Assembly (NCBI GenBank): GCA_016871775.1
Contig: VHCI01000021.1
Location: 1 to 38,215 of the forward strand
DNA: 38,215 nt
Origin: Verrucomicrobiota bacterium
GTDB lineage: Bacteria > Verrucomicrobiota > Verrucomicrobiia > Opitutales > Opitutaceae
Direction of reading: 5' to 3'
Numbering within the stretch: position 1 is the stretch's first letter; every line of letters begins with the position of its first letter. The notes under the pieces were generated by a model. The model made no database searches. It was given only the letters and a program-made list of their open reading frames with translations, and was not told the DNA's origin. A program made the translations under genes and the position numbers. Shown piece by piece: positions 7,137 to 16,213 of this stretch.

Positions 7137-10058
7137 CTAGAACCGCCCGCTGACCCCCACCGTGACGGTGGTCCCGGTCAGGTTGTGCGACTGCAACTGA
7201 TCCTGAATGCCCCGATACCGGCGCTGCGGCTCGTTCGCCAGATTATCGATGTCGCACGTCAGGTTCAGCTCCGGCCGCACCTGCCACGCGAACCCCAAGT
7301 TCTGGATGGTCCGGCTGAACCGGTAGAGATTCCGCCCCAAACTCGCCGGCGAATAGGTCTGGAGATAGTCGCCCGTGTAGTTGAGCAGATAACGCACGCT
7401 GAATGCCCGGTGACGCCACGAGAGCGCCGCGTTTGCCGTGCGCGGGATGAAACCCGCCACCTGGCCCGACGACAGCTGCGTGCGGCCACCAAAGTCCCCG
7501 TGCGTGTCCAGCAACGTGTAATTGCCCGACACCGCCAGCCCGCGGAGCCACCCCGGGAGGAACGTCAACTGCTGCCGATAGCCGAGCTCCCAGCCCTGCA
7601 CCACCGCGCTTCCCGCGTTCGCCGACGAGAGCCGGCTGAAGCCGGCATACTCGCCATTGTAGCCATTGTCGGCCCCCGTGCCGATCGTCCCCGCGAGGAT
7701 GCCCGACACGATGTAGTCCCGGATCTCCTTGTGGAACCAGCCCACGGAAAGGTTGCCCACGGGTTCAAAGTAATAGTCGAGGGTCACATCCCAGTTGCGG
7801 GCCGTCTGCGGCAGCAGCGAAGGATTGTTGGTCGTGACCGTCTGGTTGGTCTCATTGGCGGATTCGTTGGGCAACAGATTGGTCAGCGCGGGCCGGCCAA
7901 AGCTGGTCGACCAGCTCACGCGCCCCTTCAGGTTGGGCGTGAGGTCGCGCGTGAGGTGGACACTCGGGAACGCCTTGGTGTAAGCGCCGGCGAGCTCGCG
8001 CCGCGTGCCAGCGTAATCGCGCTGCGCCGCCCCCACCGGGTCCGCCGCCTGCTGCGCCGCGGTGCTGACGACCCGGGCCCGCACCCAGCCCCAGCTGGAC
8101 GTCTCGGTACGCTCCAGCCGCACGCCGCCAAGGAAACCAGATCCGAACGCGCGACCCTGCGCCATCGCGTAGCCGGCCGTCACGCGCTCGGTCACTCCAC
8201 GGGTGCCCGTGTACCGCACCTGCTCGCGGTAATACAGGTCCTCCCGCCAGAGGGCTGGGTCGATGGGCTCGCGGGCCTTCAGGACCGCCCCGGCCTCCCA
8301 GCGCGGCAGGCGCAGGCCGGCCTTGTGCTCAGCCCACGTCCGGATCGAGGGATCGGCCGGCAGCGCCGCGGTACCCGCGAAGTTCCAGCGGCGCGCCGCG
8401 TTCTGGTCATCAGCCAGCGTCTCGCGGAGCTTGCAGCCGGTCTTGAACGCGAGCGGGCTGCTCCACGGCAGGGTCAGGCGCGCATCCCCGAACAACTCCC
8501 CCACCGCGATGTTGTTGCCCGTGTTCGCGTTGACCAGGCCCGCCGGGGCGGGACGGTAGTTGGCGGCATTGGTGAGATCTGGCCCCGCGGTCTGGATCAA
8601 GCGCGGGTACAGGTCCGAGGCGGTGCGGTCGAGAATCCAACCCGAGCCGGCCAGCCGGTGGGTGAGCGTCGCCGCCTCGCCGCCGTTGCCGGAGTTGATG
8701 CGCGTCTGGCTCCGCCGCGCGCCCCAGTCGAGGTGCCAGCGGCCGAGGGTGTACTCCGCCCCAACGTCCAGATGGCGGAGCCGGTTCCACGTGGTCACCA
8801 TCCCGCCGGTCACGTCGATGATCGAGGCGGCCACCGGGCGTACCTCGGTGATGCGGCTGGTGTAGCCCGGCAGAATGCCCGCGGTGCCAGTCGTCCCGAT
8901 AACCTGGTTGGTGTAGGCGCGAAGCTCGTGGGTCTTTCGGTCGGTGACGTTGGTGTCGTTGTAGATCGCGTTCATCCGTACCCGCGTGGAGGCCGAGAGC
9001 CGGTACTCCGCCTTGAGGTTGAGGCTCCACTGCTTGCGGTTCGCATAGAAATCGTTGGTGCGGTAATCCCACAGGAAGGCCGGTTCACGCGTCGTGTTCT
9101 CGAAGTCCCGGACCGTGGAGAAATACGCGATGACGTTCTCGCTGTAGAAGGCGTTGACCGAGATTCCTAGGTCGCGCTCGCGGCCCCGCGTGGCGAAGAC
9201 CTGCTGGTGGGCGACATTGAACACCGGATGAACGCGGTGGGCCTCCCGCGCAGGGATCTGTTCGGTGAAGGGAGGCGCGGTCCGCAGGTTAAGGCTGTAG
9301 GTCGTGCGGCGCGGCTCGCGAAGGCTCAGAGGGGAGCGGCTGCGGAGGTTTAGCGTCCCGCCCAGCGAGTCCGCGCCCTTGTCCGGCGTGTGCCCCTTGA
9401 TCAGCTCGATCTGCTCGAGCATCGTGCCGCTGAAGTTGTTCAGCATCGTGTTGCGGGCCATCCCGCCCTGGCCGGTGAGCGGGCCGCCATCGAGGGTCAC
9501 CGCGTTCAGGCCGGGGCCCATCCCGCGGATGGTGAAGCCGGTGTAGGTGCCGCCCTCGTCCGGATTGCCCGCAATCCCCGGCAGGCGGATCGCGACCTCG
9601 GCCGCATTAAGGTTCGGCAGGTTGCCGAACGAGTCGGCCGCCACCACGTTCCGCACGTTGTCCGCATTGCGCTGGGCAGTGATCGCCGCGGCGTCGCCCT
9701 CGCGCTCCCCCACGACTTTGAACTGGTCCATCCGGTAGATGGCTGTGGACAGTTCAAAATCCTGCGCCACCCGCTGCCCGGCCCCCACCTCGACCGCCCG
9801 GCGCATGGCATCGAGGCCGATGTAGGAGACCAGCAGCTCGTGCCGCCCAGCGGGCACCCCGGGCAACTCGTAGCGGCCGGTATCATCGGCCAACACCCCG
9901 CGCCCAAGAGCCGGCAGCTCGATCCGCGCACCCGGGAGCAGGTTGCGGGTGGCGGCATTGCTGACCGCCCCAGCAATCGCGCCCGGCGCGGCGGCCAGAG
10001 CCCCGCCGGGCAACAGCAGGGCAAGCAGCAGGGCGAAAACAGGCAAGCAGCGGGGCAC
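7137..10058 (-). CDS. TonB-dependent outer-membrane receptor with carboxypeptidase-regulatory-like N-domain
   Basis: The 973-residue product begins with a signal peptide (MPRCLPVFALLLALLLPGG), followed by a beta-sandwich regulatory-like domain (about 27-105: GAIAGAVSNAATRNLLPGA ... GRYELPGVPAGRHELLVSY), a TonB-box-like stretch YRMDQFKVVGEREG, the plug (with FTIRGMGPGLNAVTLDG) and a 22-strand-type barrel that ends in VSGRF with the usual terminal aromatic residue. Such receptors import large ligands, here probably an oligosaccharide given the sialidase, phosphatase and sulfatase genes transcribed divergently 187 bases away. The start is GTG at 10058, chosen for the signal peptide. The plug motif resembles the TonB-Xanth-Caul receptor subgroup. 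Ligand is inferred from context only. Confidence 0.93.
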   Translation of the reverse strand: MPRCLPVFALLLALLLPGGALAAAPGAIAGAVSNAATRNLLPGARIELPALGRGVLADDTGRYELPGVPAGRHELLVSYIGLDAMRRAVEVGAGQRVAQDFELSTAIYRMDQFKVVGEREGDAAAITAQRNADNVRNVVAADSFGNLPNLNAAEVAIRLPGIAGNPDEGGTYTGFTIRGMGPGLNAVTLDGGPLTGQGGMARNTMLNNFSGTMLEQIELIKGHTPDKGADSLGGTLNLRSRSPLSLREPRRTTYSLNLRTAPPFTEQIPAREAHRVHPVFNVAHQQVFATRGRERDLGISVNAFYSENVIAYFSTVRDFENTTREPAFLWDYRTNDFYANRKQWSLNLKAEYRLSASTRVRMNAIYNDTNVTDRKTHELRAYTNQVIGTTGTAGILPGYTSRITEVRPVAASIIDVTGGMVTTWNRLRHLDVGAEYTLGRWHLDWGARRSQTRINSGNGGEAATLTHRLAGSGWILDRTASDLYPRLIQTAGPDLTNAANYRPAPAGLVNANTGNNIAVGELFGDARLTLPWSSPLAFKTGCKLRETLADDQNAARRWNFAGTAALPADPSIRTWAEHKAGLRLPRWEAGAVLKAREPIDPALWREDLYYREQVRYTGTRGVTERVTAGYAMAQGRAFGSGFLGGVRLERTETSSWGWVRARVVSTAAQQAADPVGAAQRDYAGTRRELAGAYTKAFPSVHLTRDLTPNLKGRVSWSTSFGRPALTNLLPNESANETNQTVTTNNPSLLPQTARNWDVTLDYYFEPVGNLSVGWFHKEIRDYIVSGILAGTIGTGADNGYNGEYAGFSRLSSANAGSAVVQGWELGYRQQLTFLPGWLRGLAVSGNYTLLDTHGDFGGRTQLSSGQVAGFIPRTANAALSWRHRAFSVRYLLNYTGDYLQTYSPASLGRNLYRFSRTIQNLGFAWQVRPELNLTCDIDNLANEPQRRYRGIQDQLQSHNLTGTTVTVGVSGRF

Positions 10059-10245
10059 GGATATCGGGGCAAGGGGGCGCCGCCGTACGCAATGGACCAG
10101 CGAGCAACGTTCCGCGATCCCGCTGCGGGCGGGCCGCCGGGGGCAAGCCCGAAACGCCCGGAACCCGCAAAAAACGGCTTCCGCCGCCCGCGCTTTGGCC
10201 TACGGTCCTCGCGGTCCCGCAACCCCTTCGGCCCGTCCGCCCCCT

Positions 10246-11580
10246 ATGCCCTTTGCTACTCGCCCCGCCTTCCGCCCGCTGCTGGCTGGACTGCTCCTCG
10301 CCAGCCTACCCGCCCCCACGGGCGCCGCGACGCCGCCCGCCGCGGACGCGCCCTTCCTGCGCACCGAGCTGGTGTTCCCCGTGCAGGCGGAACACACCCA
10401 CGGCTCCACTTTGGTCGAGCTTCCCAACGGCGACCTATTGGTCGGCTGGTTTCAAGGCAGCGGCGAACGCTGGGCGGACGACGTGCGCATCCTCGGGGCC
10501 CGCAAACGGAAAGGCGCCGCCACGTGGAGCGCCCCTTTCGTCCTCGCGGACGTGAAGGAGTTCCCCGACTGCAATCCCGTCCTCTTCCTCGACCCCCGCG
10601 GACGCCTCTGGGTGATGTGGATCACGATCCTCGCCAACCAATGGGAGACCGCCCTGATCAAGTACTGCATCAGCGAGGACTTCCAAGCGAGGGACGGCGC
10701 GCCCGTCTGGCGCTGGCAGGACACGCTCCTGCTCAAGCCCGGCGGCAAGGCCGAGCGCGGCATCCAGCCCGGAGATCCCTTTGTGGCCTCCGTCCGCGAC
10801 CAGGCCCAAGCCTACGCCGCCTATCTCGCGTCGGATCCCGTCCACGCCCCCGCCCGCGAGCGCTGGACCGCCCAGGCCGAACGCCTCGTCTCCCTCGCCC
10901 GCGGCGAGGATATGCTCCGGGCCGGCCGTATCCAGGCAGTCGACGGCTCCAGCGACGAGACACGCCTCGGCTACCCCTACTTCCGCCGGATGGGCTGGCA
11001 GACCCGCAACAAGCCCTTCCTGACGCGCGCCGGCCGGATGATCCTCCCGCTGTACTCGGACGGCTTCAGCTTCTCGCTGATCGCCTACACCGACGACGCC
11101 GGCGAAACCTGGCACACCAGCGCGCCCCTCGTGGCTGCGGGCAACATCCAGCCCGCCCTCGCCGCTACGGCCAGCGGCGACCTCGTGGCCCTGATGCGCG
11201 ACAACGGCCCGGCGCCGAAACGCCTCCATCTCAGCCGCTCCACCGACCAGGGGCAGACTTGGTCGCGAGTCCGCGACAGCGCGTTGCCCAACTCCGGCAC
11301 CGCCTGCGACCTCGCCACCCTGCCCAATGGCCACTGGGTGCTGGTCAACAACGACACCGAAACCGGCCGTCACCGCCTGACCCTCTCGCTTTCCGAGGAC
11401 GAGGGGAAGACTTGGCGCCACCACAGGCGGTTGGCCGACGAGGCCGATACGCGATCACATTACCCGGCCGTGATCATCGGGGCGGATGGCCTGATCCACG
11501 TAAGTTACAGTTATTTTCAGCCGGACAACCGGAAGGCGATCAAGCACGCGGTCTGCAACGAGGCTTGGCTGCGCCAGTAA
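10246..11580 (+). CDS. Secreted BNR-repeat enzyme of the sialidase fold
   Basis: The 444-residue protein has a signal peptide (residues 1-28) and a six-bladed-propeller sialidase-like body. Asp-box motifs of the S-x-D-x-G-x-T-W type occur at 282-289 (TDDAGETW), 332-339 (TDQGQTW) and 383-390 (EDEGKTW). The N-terminal segment THGSTLVELPNGDLLVGWF and the C-terminal NRKAIKHAVCNEAWL are characteristic of the BNR_2 group, whose members include exo-sialidases but also enzymes acting on other sugars, so sialic acid as substrate is only a guess. The ATG at 10246 was chosen for the signal peptide; the frame is open for 100 codons upstream. It is probably exported to the periplasm and works with the neighbouring sulfatase and TonB receptor. 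Confidence 0.85.
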   Translation: MPFATRPAFRPLLAGLLLASLPAPTGAATPPAADAPFLRTELVFPVQAEHTHGSTLVELPNGDLLVGWFQGSGERWADDVRILGARKRKGAATWSAPFVLADVKEFPDCNPVLFLDPRGRLWVMWITILANQWETALIKYCISEDFQARDGAPVWRWQDTLLLKPGGKAERGIQPGDPFVASVRDQAQAYAAYLASDPVHAPARERWTAQAERLVSLARGEDMLRAGRIQAVDGSSDETRLGYPYFRRMGWQTRNKPFLTRAGRMILPLYSDGFSFSLIAYTDDAGETWHTSAPLVAAGNIQPALAATASGDLVALMRDNGPAPKRLHLSRSTDQGQTWSRVRDSALPNSGTACDLATLPNGHWVLVNNDTETGRHRLTLSLSEDEGKTWRHHRRLADEADTRSHYPAVIIGADGLIHVSYSYFQPDNRKAIKHAVCNEAWLRQ

Positions 11581-11581
11581 G

Positions 11582-11596
11582 CGCCCATCCTGGGCG
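11582..11596 (+). terminator. Hairpin directly after the sialidase-like gene
   Basis: One base after the TAA, CGCCCA and TGGGCG form a perfect 6-bp stem with a TCC loop. No T-run follows, so it may be an RNA-stabilising or Rho-assisted 3' end and not a classic intrinsic terminator. Confidence 0.35.
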
Positions 11597-11933
11597 AGGG
11601 GGGCAGCGAGGAGGGGGGAGCAAGGATCCAGCCCGCCGGTTTGGTTTAGCTAGGTAATCCTGACCCGACTTCGCCAAGGCTGCGGCAGGCTGGCTGGGTC
11701 GAGCGTCCGGTAACGCGGCCTGCGCAGCTTCCCCGCCCGCCGCAGCGCGCGGCGCGGCCAGTGTTTCCCCCCCTCCGACCGGGGCGGTGCGCCCGAGCTA
11801 CATCGAGCTGAGGGGTCGACCCCCGCCTCGCCACCACCCGGTTGGAAAACCTTCCCGCACTCCGCACTCGCCCGCCCCAGCCGCCTGCCCCAACCTCCCG
11901 CCGTCTCCTCCAATCCTTAGTCACTCGCCAACG
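11597..11933. other. Non-coding stretch with an imperfect inverted repeat
   Basis: About 340 bases separate the sialidase-like gene from the phosphatase-like gene. No frame here has protein-family character. The clear structure is an inverted repeat of GCTGCGGCAGGC (11679-11690) and GCCTGCGCAGC (11718-11728), paired over 11 bp with one bulged base and a 27-base loop. The arrangement and base composition recall dispersed intergenic repeats, but only one copy was noticed in this window. The last 60 bases before the ATG at 11934 are C-rich and hold no obvious promoter. Confidence 0.4.
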
Positions 11934-13178
11934 ATGCCCGCCCCGCGACTGCTCCTGCTCACGCTCCTCTGCGCCTGCCTCCCCGGCCTCGCCCGGGCCC
12001 AGGCGGAAAACTCCGGCGTCTACCTCACCTGGCGCGACGACCCCGCCACGACCATCACGGTCAACTGGCTCAACCTCTACGCGGACGCACCCGCGACCGC
12101 TTGGAACCGGCGCCCCGGCGGCGAATGGCGCCGCGTCGGCGGTACCGCCCACCCCGTGCGCCCCTCCGGCCTCTGGGTCCGCCGCGTGCAGCTCCGCGAA
12201 CTCTCCCCGGACACCGGCTACGAGGTCGCCCTCGGCGCGCAACCGCCCGCCGGCACCGCAACCGGCTACCCGTTCCGCACAATGCCCCGCGAATTCGGGC
12301 GCCCGCTGAGCTTCGTCACCGGTGGCGATATGATGCACTCGCGGGAGATGGTCGACGTGATGAACAAGCAGGCGGGCCGCCTCGACCCGGACTTCGCCCT
12401 CCTCGGGGTCGACCTCGCCTACGCCAACAACGTCGACGCGACCCGCCTCGTGGACTTCTTCCAGTCGGGGCTCCTCCACGCGCGCGGGCGTAACGGCCGG
12501 CTCATCCCGATGGTGCCGGTGATCGGCAACCACGAGGTCGTGGGCGGCTACCGCGGCCGGCCCGAGGTCGAGGCCTCCTAGTTCTACACCCTCTTCGACC
12601 TGCCCGGCGGCAAGGCCCGACAAATGTTCGATTTCGGCTCCTACCTGTCGCTGGTCAACCTCGGCTCGGAGCACACCGAGGCGATCGAGGGCCCGCAGGC
12701 CACCTGGCTCGCGGAAACCCTCGCCGCGCGGACCCGGCAGACCTTCCCCTTCGCCTGCTACCACTTCCCCGCCTACGGCACCGCCAAGGCCACCGGCCCC
12801 GGCAAGCTCCCCATCGACAACCCCCGCTCCGTCGCCATCCGCCAGCAATGGCTCCCGCACCTCGAGCGCTACGGCGCCACGGCGGTCTTCGAGAACGACC
12901 AGCACAACTACAAGCGCTCCCACCGCCTGCGCGGGCACCGGCGGGACGACGACAACGGGCTGCTGTTCCTCGGCGACGGCGCGTGGGGCGTCCGCACCCG
13001 GACCGTGCCCAGCCCCTCCGAAGGCTGGTGGCTCGCCAAGGCCGAACCCACCCGGCACCTCTTCCACGCCACGCTGCAGCCCTCCGGCCAGGCGCGGATC
13101 GGGGCGGTCAACGACCAGGGTCAGGTCTTCGACGAGGTAAACCTCGCCACGCCCCGCACGCGTCCCGTGACGCCCTGA
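11934..13178 (+). pseudogene. Purple-acid-phosphatase-like secreted metallophosphoesterase, interrupted by an in-frame TAG
   Basis: Two open stretches in the same frame (11934-12581 and on to 13178) together encode one protein of about 414 residues, broken only by TAG at 12579-12581 (codon 216). Part one has a signal peptide (1-23), a fibronectin-like N-domain (about 28-115), then GGD (130-132), VDLAYANN (159-166) and IGNHE (197-201). After the stop the frame resumes FYTLFDLPGG, then ACYHFPAY with H277 and FENDQHNYKRS with H324. These are the ordered metal-ligand blocks of the purple acid phosphatase family, except that the first His of the usual G-H-x-H is Asp322. An ATG at 12624 could restart, but would lack half the metal site. 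TAG serves as a normal stop in neighbouring genes. So this is a recent nonsense mutation, a sequence error, or readthrough. It sits 19 bases before the sulfatase. Confidence 0.8.
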
Positions 13179-13197
13179 ACCGCCGCCCCCTAGCCCG

Positions 13198-14724
13198 ATG
13201 TCCCCTCGCCTGCTCCCGCTCCTGCTCACCGTCCTCGCCGCCGCGGCCGGACCCGCCCGTGCCGCCGCCCCGGCGGACCGCCCGCCCAATATCCTCTTCA
13301 TTTTCGCCGACGACCATTCGCGTAAGGTCATCAGCGCCTACGAAGATGCCTACCCGCTCGCCCGCACCCCGAACCTCGACCGCCTCGCGGCCTCAGGCAT
13401 CCGCTTCCAAGCCGGCTACCTCGGCGCCTGGTGCATGCCCTCCCGCGCCACCCTCCTCACCGGCCTCCACCCGCACGCGATCGAGTCGATGCGAATGACG
13501 GGCTCCAATCCCCGCAGCACCTACGACCCCGCCATCTGCCGCTTCTGGCCCGCCGTCTTCCGCCGCCACGGCTACCAGACCGCCCAGATCGGCAAGTGGC
13601 ACACGGGCACCGACGCCGGCTGGGGCCGCGACTGGGATTACCAGCGCGTCTGGAACCGCCCCGCCAACCCTGAGGACGCCGGGAACTATTACGGGCCGCA
13701 GGTCGTGCACTTCAATGGCCAGCGCCGCACGGTGGAGGGCTACGCCACCGACAACTATAGCCGCTGGGCCGCCGACTACATCCGGGGCGAGGGCCGCGAT
13801 CCCGCCAAGCCCTGGTACCTCTGGCTCTGCTACGGCGCCATCCACGGTCCCACCATCCCCGCGCCGCGCCACCGCGGCACCCTCCGGGACGCGCCCGTCG
13901 CGCCGCCCCGCGACCTCTTCGGCCCCCGCCCCGGCAAACCCGCCTACCTCGAGGACACGCAGGCCTGGAAACGCGGCCCGGCTGGGGAGGCCCTCGACAA
14001 GAATCGCCGCTCCACTCACGCTGACTGGGTGCGCCAGGCCAACGAGTGTCTGCAGGCCGTCGACGAAGGCGTCGGGGAGGTGCTTAAGGCGCTGCGCGAG
14101 TCCGGCCAGCTCGAGCGGACGCTCGTTATCTATTCCTCGGATCAGGGCTACGCCAACGGCGAGCACGGCCTGAAGCAGAAGGTTGCCCCCTACGAGGCGA
14201 GCTACGCCTCGCCGTTCATCGTCAGCCGGCCCGGGAAGATCCCCGCTGGGAAGGTATCCCGCCACGTGGTCAACGGCCCCGACGTGGTCGTCACCTTCTT
14301 CGCGCAGGCGGGCATCCCGCTCCCGTGGAAGATGCACGGCCGCAATTTCTCGCCGCTGCTGCGCGACCCTGATGGGGCGACTTGGGACCACCCGACCCTG
14401 TTCACCAACACCGGGCAGGACTACGGGGCGAGCGTCGCGGCGACGCTGCGCGGGGCCAAGGCGCCGCGCCACGCCGGCGTGCCGTACTTCGCGGCCGTCC
14501 GGCACGGGCATCTCAAGTACGTGCGCTACTTCGAGGCCCGGGAGCCGGAGGAATTGTACGACCTGCAGGCCGACCCCGAGGAGCTGACGAACCTCGCCGC
14601 GGACCCCCGGCACCGCGCGGACCTGACGCGCCTGCGAGCGCTCTGGCGGCAGGAGCTGCAGGCGACGGACGCGGCGTATTTAGATCTGCTGCCGCCCGTT
14701 CCGGCGGGCGCGGGCGGGAATTGA
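13198..14724 (+). CDS. Secreted type I (formylglycine) sulfatase
   Basis: The 508-residue protein has a signal peptide (1-23) and the arylsulfatase fold. Visible are the metal-binding NILFIFADDH (31-40), the sulfatase signature C-M-P-S-R at 79-83 whose Cys79 would be oxidised to formylglycine, IGKWHTG, and SSDQGYANGEHGLKQK in the C-terminal half of the active site. The C-terminal EPEELYDLQADPEELTNLA is the common ending of this family. It should remove sulfate esters from a carbohydrate or aryl substrate in the periplasm. No formylglycine-generating or anaerobic maturase gene lies in the window, so maturation must be encoded elsewhere. It follows the phosphatase-like gene by 19 bases and is probably in one transcript with it. 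Confidence 0.93.
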   Translation: MSPRLLPLLLTVLAAAAGPARAAAPADRPPNILFIFADDHSRKVISAYEDAYPLARTPNLDRLAASGIRFQAGYLGAWCMPSRATLLTGLHPHAIESMRMTGSNPRSTYDPAICRFWPAVFRRHGYQTAQIGKWHTGTDAGWGRDWDYQRVWNRPANPEDAGNYYGPQVVHFNGQRRTVEGYATDNYSRWAADYIRGEGRDPAKPWYLWLCYGAIHGPTIPAPRHRGTLRDAPVAPPRDLFGPRPGKPAYLEDTQAWKRGPAGEALDKNRRSTHADWVRQANECLQAVDEGVGEVLKALRESGQLERTLVIYSSDQGYANGEHGLKQKVAPYEASYASPFIVSRPGKIPAGKVSRHVVNGPDVVVTFFAQAGIPLPWKMHGRNFSPLLRDPDGATWDHPTLFTNTGQDYGASVAATLRGAKAPRHAGVPYFAAVRHGHLKYVRYFEAREPEELYDLQADPEELTNLAADPRHRADLTRLRALWRQELQATDAAYLDLLPPVPAGAGGN

Positions 14725-14771
14725 GGGGAGTTGAGAAGCGGGGAGCGAGGAACAGGGCCGGTTGATCTGAT

Positions 14772-14818
14772 GTAGCCGGGGGATCCCTGCCCTTCGTCGC
14801 CGTGATGAGGGGGGCTAC
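14772..14818. terminator. Inverted repeat between convergent sulfatase and RidA-like genes
   Basis: GTAGCC (14772-14777) and GGCTAC (14813-14818) are perfect inverted arms around a 35-base loop that contains GGGATCCC. The right arm covers the stop codon of the RidA-like gene. No T-run is present on either strand, so a terminator role is weakly supported. Confidence 0.2.
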
Positions 14819-15966
14819 TTCACCGGAAACGCGATCAGATCGATCCGCGCCCCGCGTCCCGGCTGACCGAGGCTCCGCACCTCCAGCGCCGACGCCGATG
14901 GCGCGCGCGTGGGATCAAAGTACACGCCCCGGATCTCGCCCAGTTCTCCTCGGGCCCGCGCGTCGCCCAGATAGTAAGTTGCCTTGACCAGGTTCCGATA
15001 ACTGGACCCCGCCTCATACAGCGCCGAACCGATCTGCTCGAAGATCCGCTTCATCTGCCCCCGAGCGTCCCCGCTCCCCTCGCCGTCGATGCCCCCCAAA
15101 AAGATCAGGGGCACGCCCGCCCCCACGTGCGCCACCCGGCAGAAGCGCGGCGAGACACTCAGCCACGGCAGCGGTAGCCAAGCCACCTGGTCCCCCGGCG
15201 GGGTCGGTAGGTTCCGCGCGGCCGCAATCAGCTCGATCTCCGCCGGCAGGCTGCTCACCCACTCCAGCAGCACCAGCGGCGGCACCGGCCCGCCCCCGAA
15301 ACTCGCCGCCACCTCGCGCCCCGCCGCCGCATGGTCCGCAAACGGCGCGAGGAAGGCCTTGATCTGCACGACATCCGCCGCCCCCAAACCCAAGTGCGCC
15401 AACGTCCGATGCAGGCCCGCCATCGTCAGCCGCACCGCCTCCGCCACATCCGCCCCCTTCTCGGCCTGGCCCGACACGAACACCTTGCCCCCCGCCGGCA
15501 ACACGGCCGCCCGCCCTCCCGCCAACCCACCTTCGGCCGGAGCCCCTCCACCCGGCGCCACCGCCTCGAAGGCCACCCTCCGCCCCGCCGCCGCCAGCGG
15601 CGTGCGCACCAGCGTGAAGGCCACCGGCGTCTCCGCGAACCGCCGCGCCACCGCCGCCTCCACCGCGGCCAGATCCGCGTCCGCCCCGACCAGCGCATTG
15701 AGCCGCAAGAGGCCCGCGGGATCACCGCCCGCCGCCCGCACCACGGCATCAAGCTCGGCCAGCGCCGCCCGCGCCTCCTCGTCCGCCCCCCCAAAAACCG
15801 GGGCCGTGATGGCGGCCGTGAAGACGAGCGGCCGGTCGGCCACCCGCACCGACCAGGCGGTGCCGGGGCGATCGGGGCGAGGCAGGCGTTCCGGGGGAAC
15901 GGCGGAGAAGAGCATCGGTAAAAGCAGAGACACGGGAAGCGCGAACCGTAGCGGGGAAACGTTCAC
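14815..15966 (-). CDS. Exported protein with three tandem RidA (YjgF/UK114) domains
   Basis: The 383-residue product starts with a hydrophobic leader (VSPLRFALPVSLLLPMLFSA) that looks like a signal peptide and then shows three consecutive RidA-like units: about 35-137, 158-251 and 275-383. Each has the pattern of a beta-strand, a long helix with a conserved small-residue face (for example QMKRIFEQIGSALYEAG in unit 3), the V-x-x-x-x-x-L segment after the helix, and a final strand like ARIDLIAFPV. RidA enzymes are homotrimers that hydrolyse reactive enamines and imines; here the trimer may be built from one chain. The arginine that binds the substrate carboxylate in RidA is not at the expected place in any unit, so the activity is doubtful. 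The GTG start at 15966 was chosen for the leader. Confidence 0.8.
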   Translation of the reverse strand: MNVSPLRFALPVSLLLPMLFSAVPPERLPRPDRPGTAWSVRVADRPLVFTAAITAPVFGGADEEARAALAELDAVVRAAGGDPAGLLRLNALVGADADLAAVEAAVARRFAETPVAFTLVRTPLAAAGRRVAFEAVAPGGGAPAEGGLAGGRAAVLPAGGKVFVSGQAEKGADVAEAVRLTMAGLHRTLAHLGLGAADVVQIKAFLAPFADHAAAGREVAASFGGGPVPPLVLLEWVSSLPAEIELIAAARNLPTPPGDQVAWLPLPWLSVSPRFCRVAHVGAGVPLIFLGGIDGEGSGDARGQMKRIFEQIGSALYEAGSSYRNLVKATYYLGDARARGELGEIRGVYFDPTRAPSASALEVRSLGQPGRGARIDLIAFPVK

Positions 15967-16213
15967 GCCACTAGTTTGGCCGCCGCGAAGAGTACTGCAA
16001 GCCAGCCGCGCCCCCGCGGCCCGGCTCTCTGCGGATGGGGTCCATCGGTTGCACGTTGCGCGCTGAAAGTTGCCGCGGCTCGCCACGCGACACCGATCGG
16101 CGCAACCCGCAACCGGCTGACCCCAGCGTTGGTCGGTCGGCGCTTGATTTCAGGCCCGCGCGACACGCCCCTGGCTTGCGGAACCGTTACGCACCGGATC
16201 GAATCCCCCCACG

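Noticed and set aside
7185-11657. Long plus-strand frames opposite the TonB receptor and overlapping the sialidase-like gene
   Set aside because: They are arginine- and proline-rich shadows; the minus-strand receptor and the plus-strand sialidase frame have clear motifs and signal peptides.
12579-12581. TAG recoding (for example a suppressor or pyrrolysine-like code)
   Set aside because: TAG is the only stop at the ends of other normal genes in the window (7137, 7133, 17267), so it is a true stop in this genome.
11646-13331. Minus-strand frame of about 560 codons opposite the phosphatase-like gene, which could mean the plus-strand gene is false
   Set aside because: Its peptide has no family character, while the plus-strand frame has all ordered metal-ligand blocks on both sides of the TAG.
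15967-16213. SAM or SAH riboswitch upstream of mtnA
   Set aside because: The 247-base region was read for conserved cores and stems of those classes and none was recognised.
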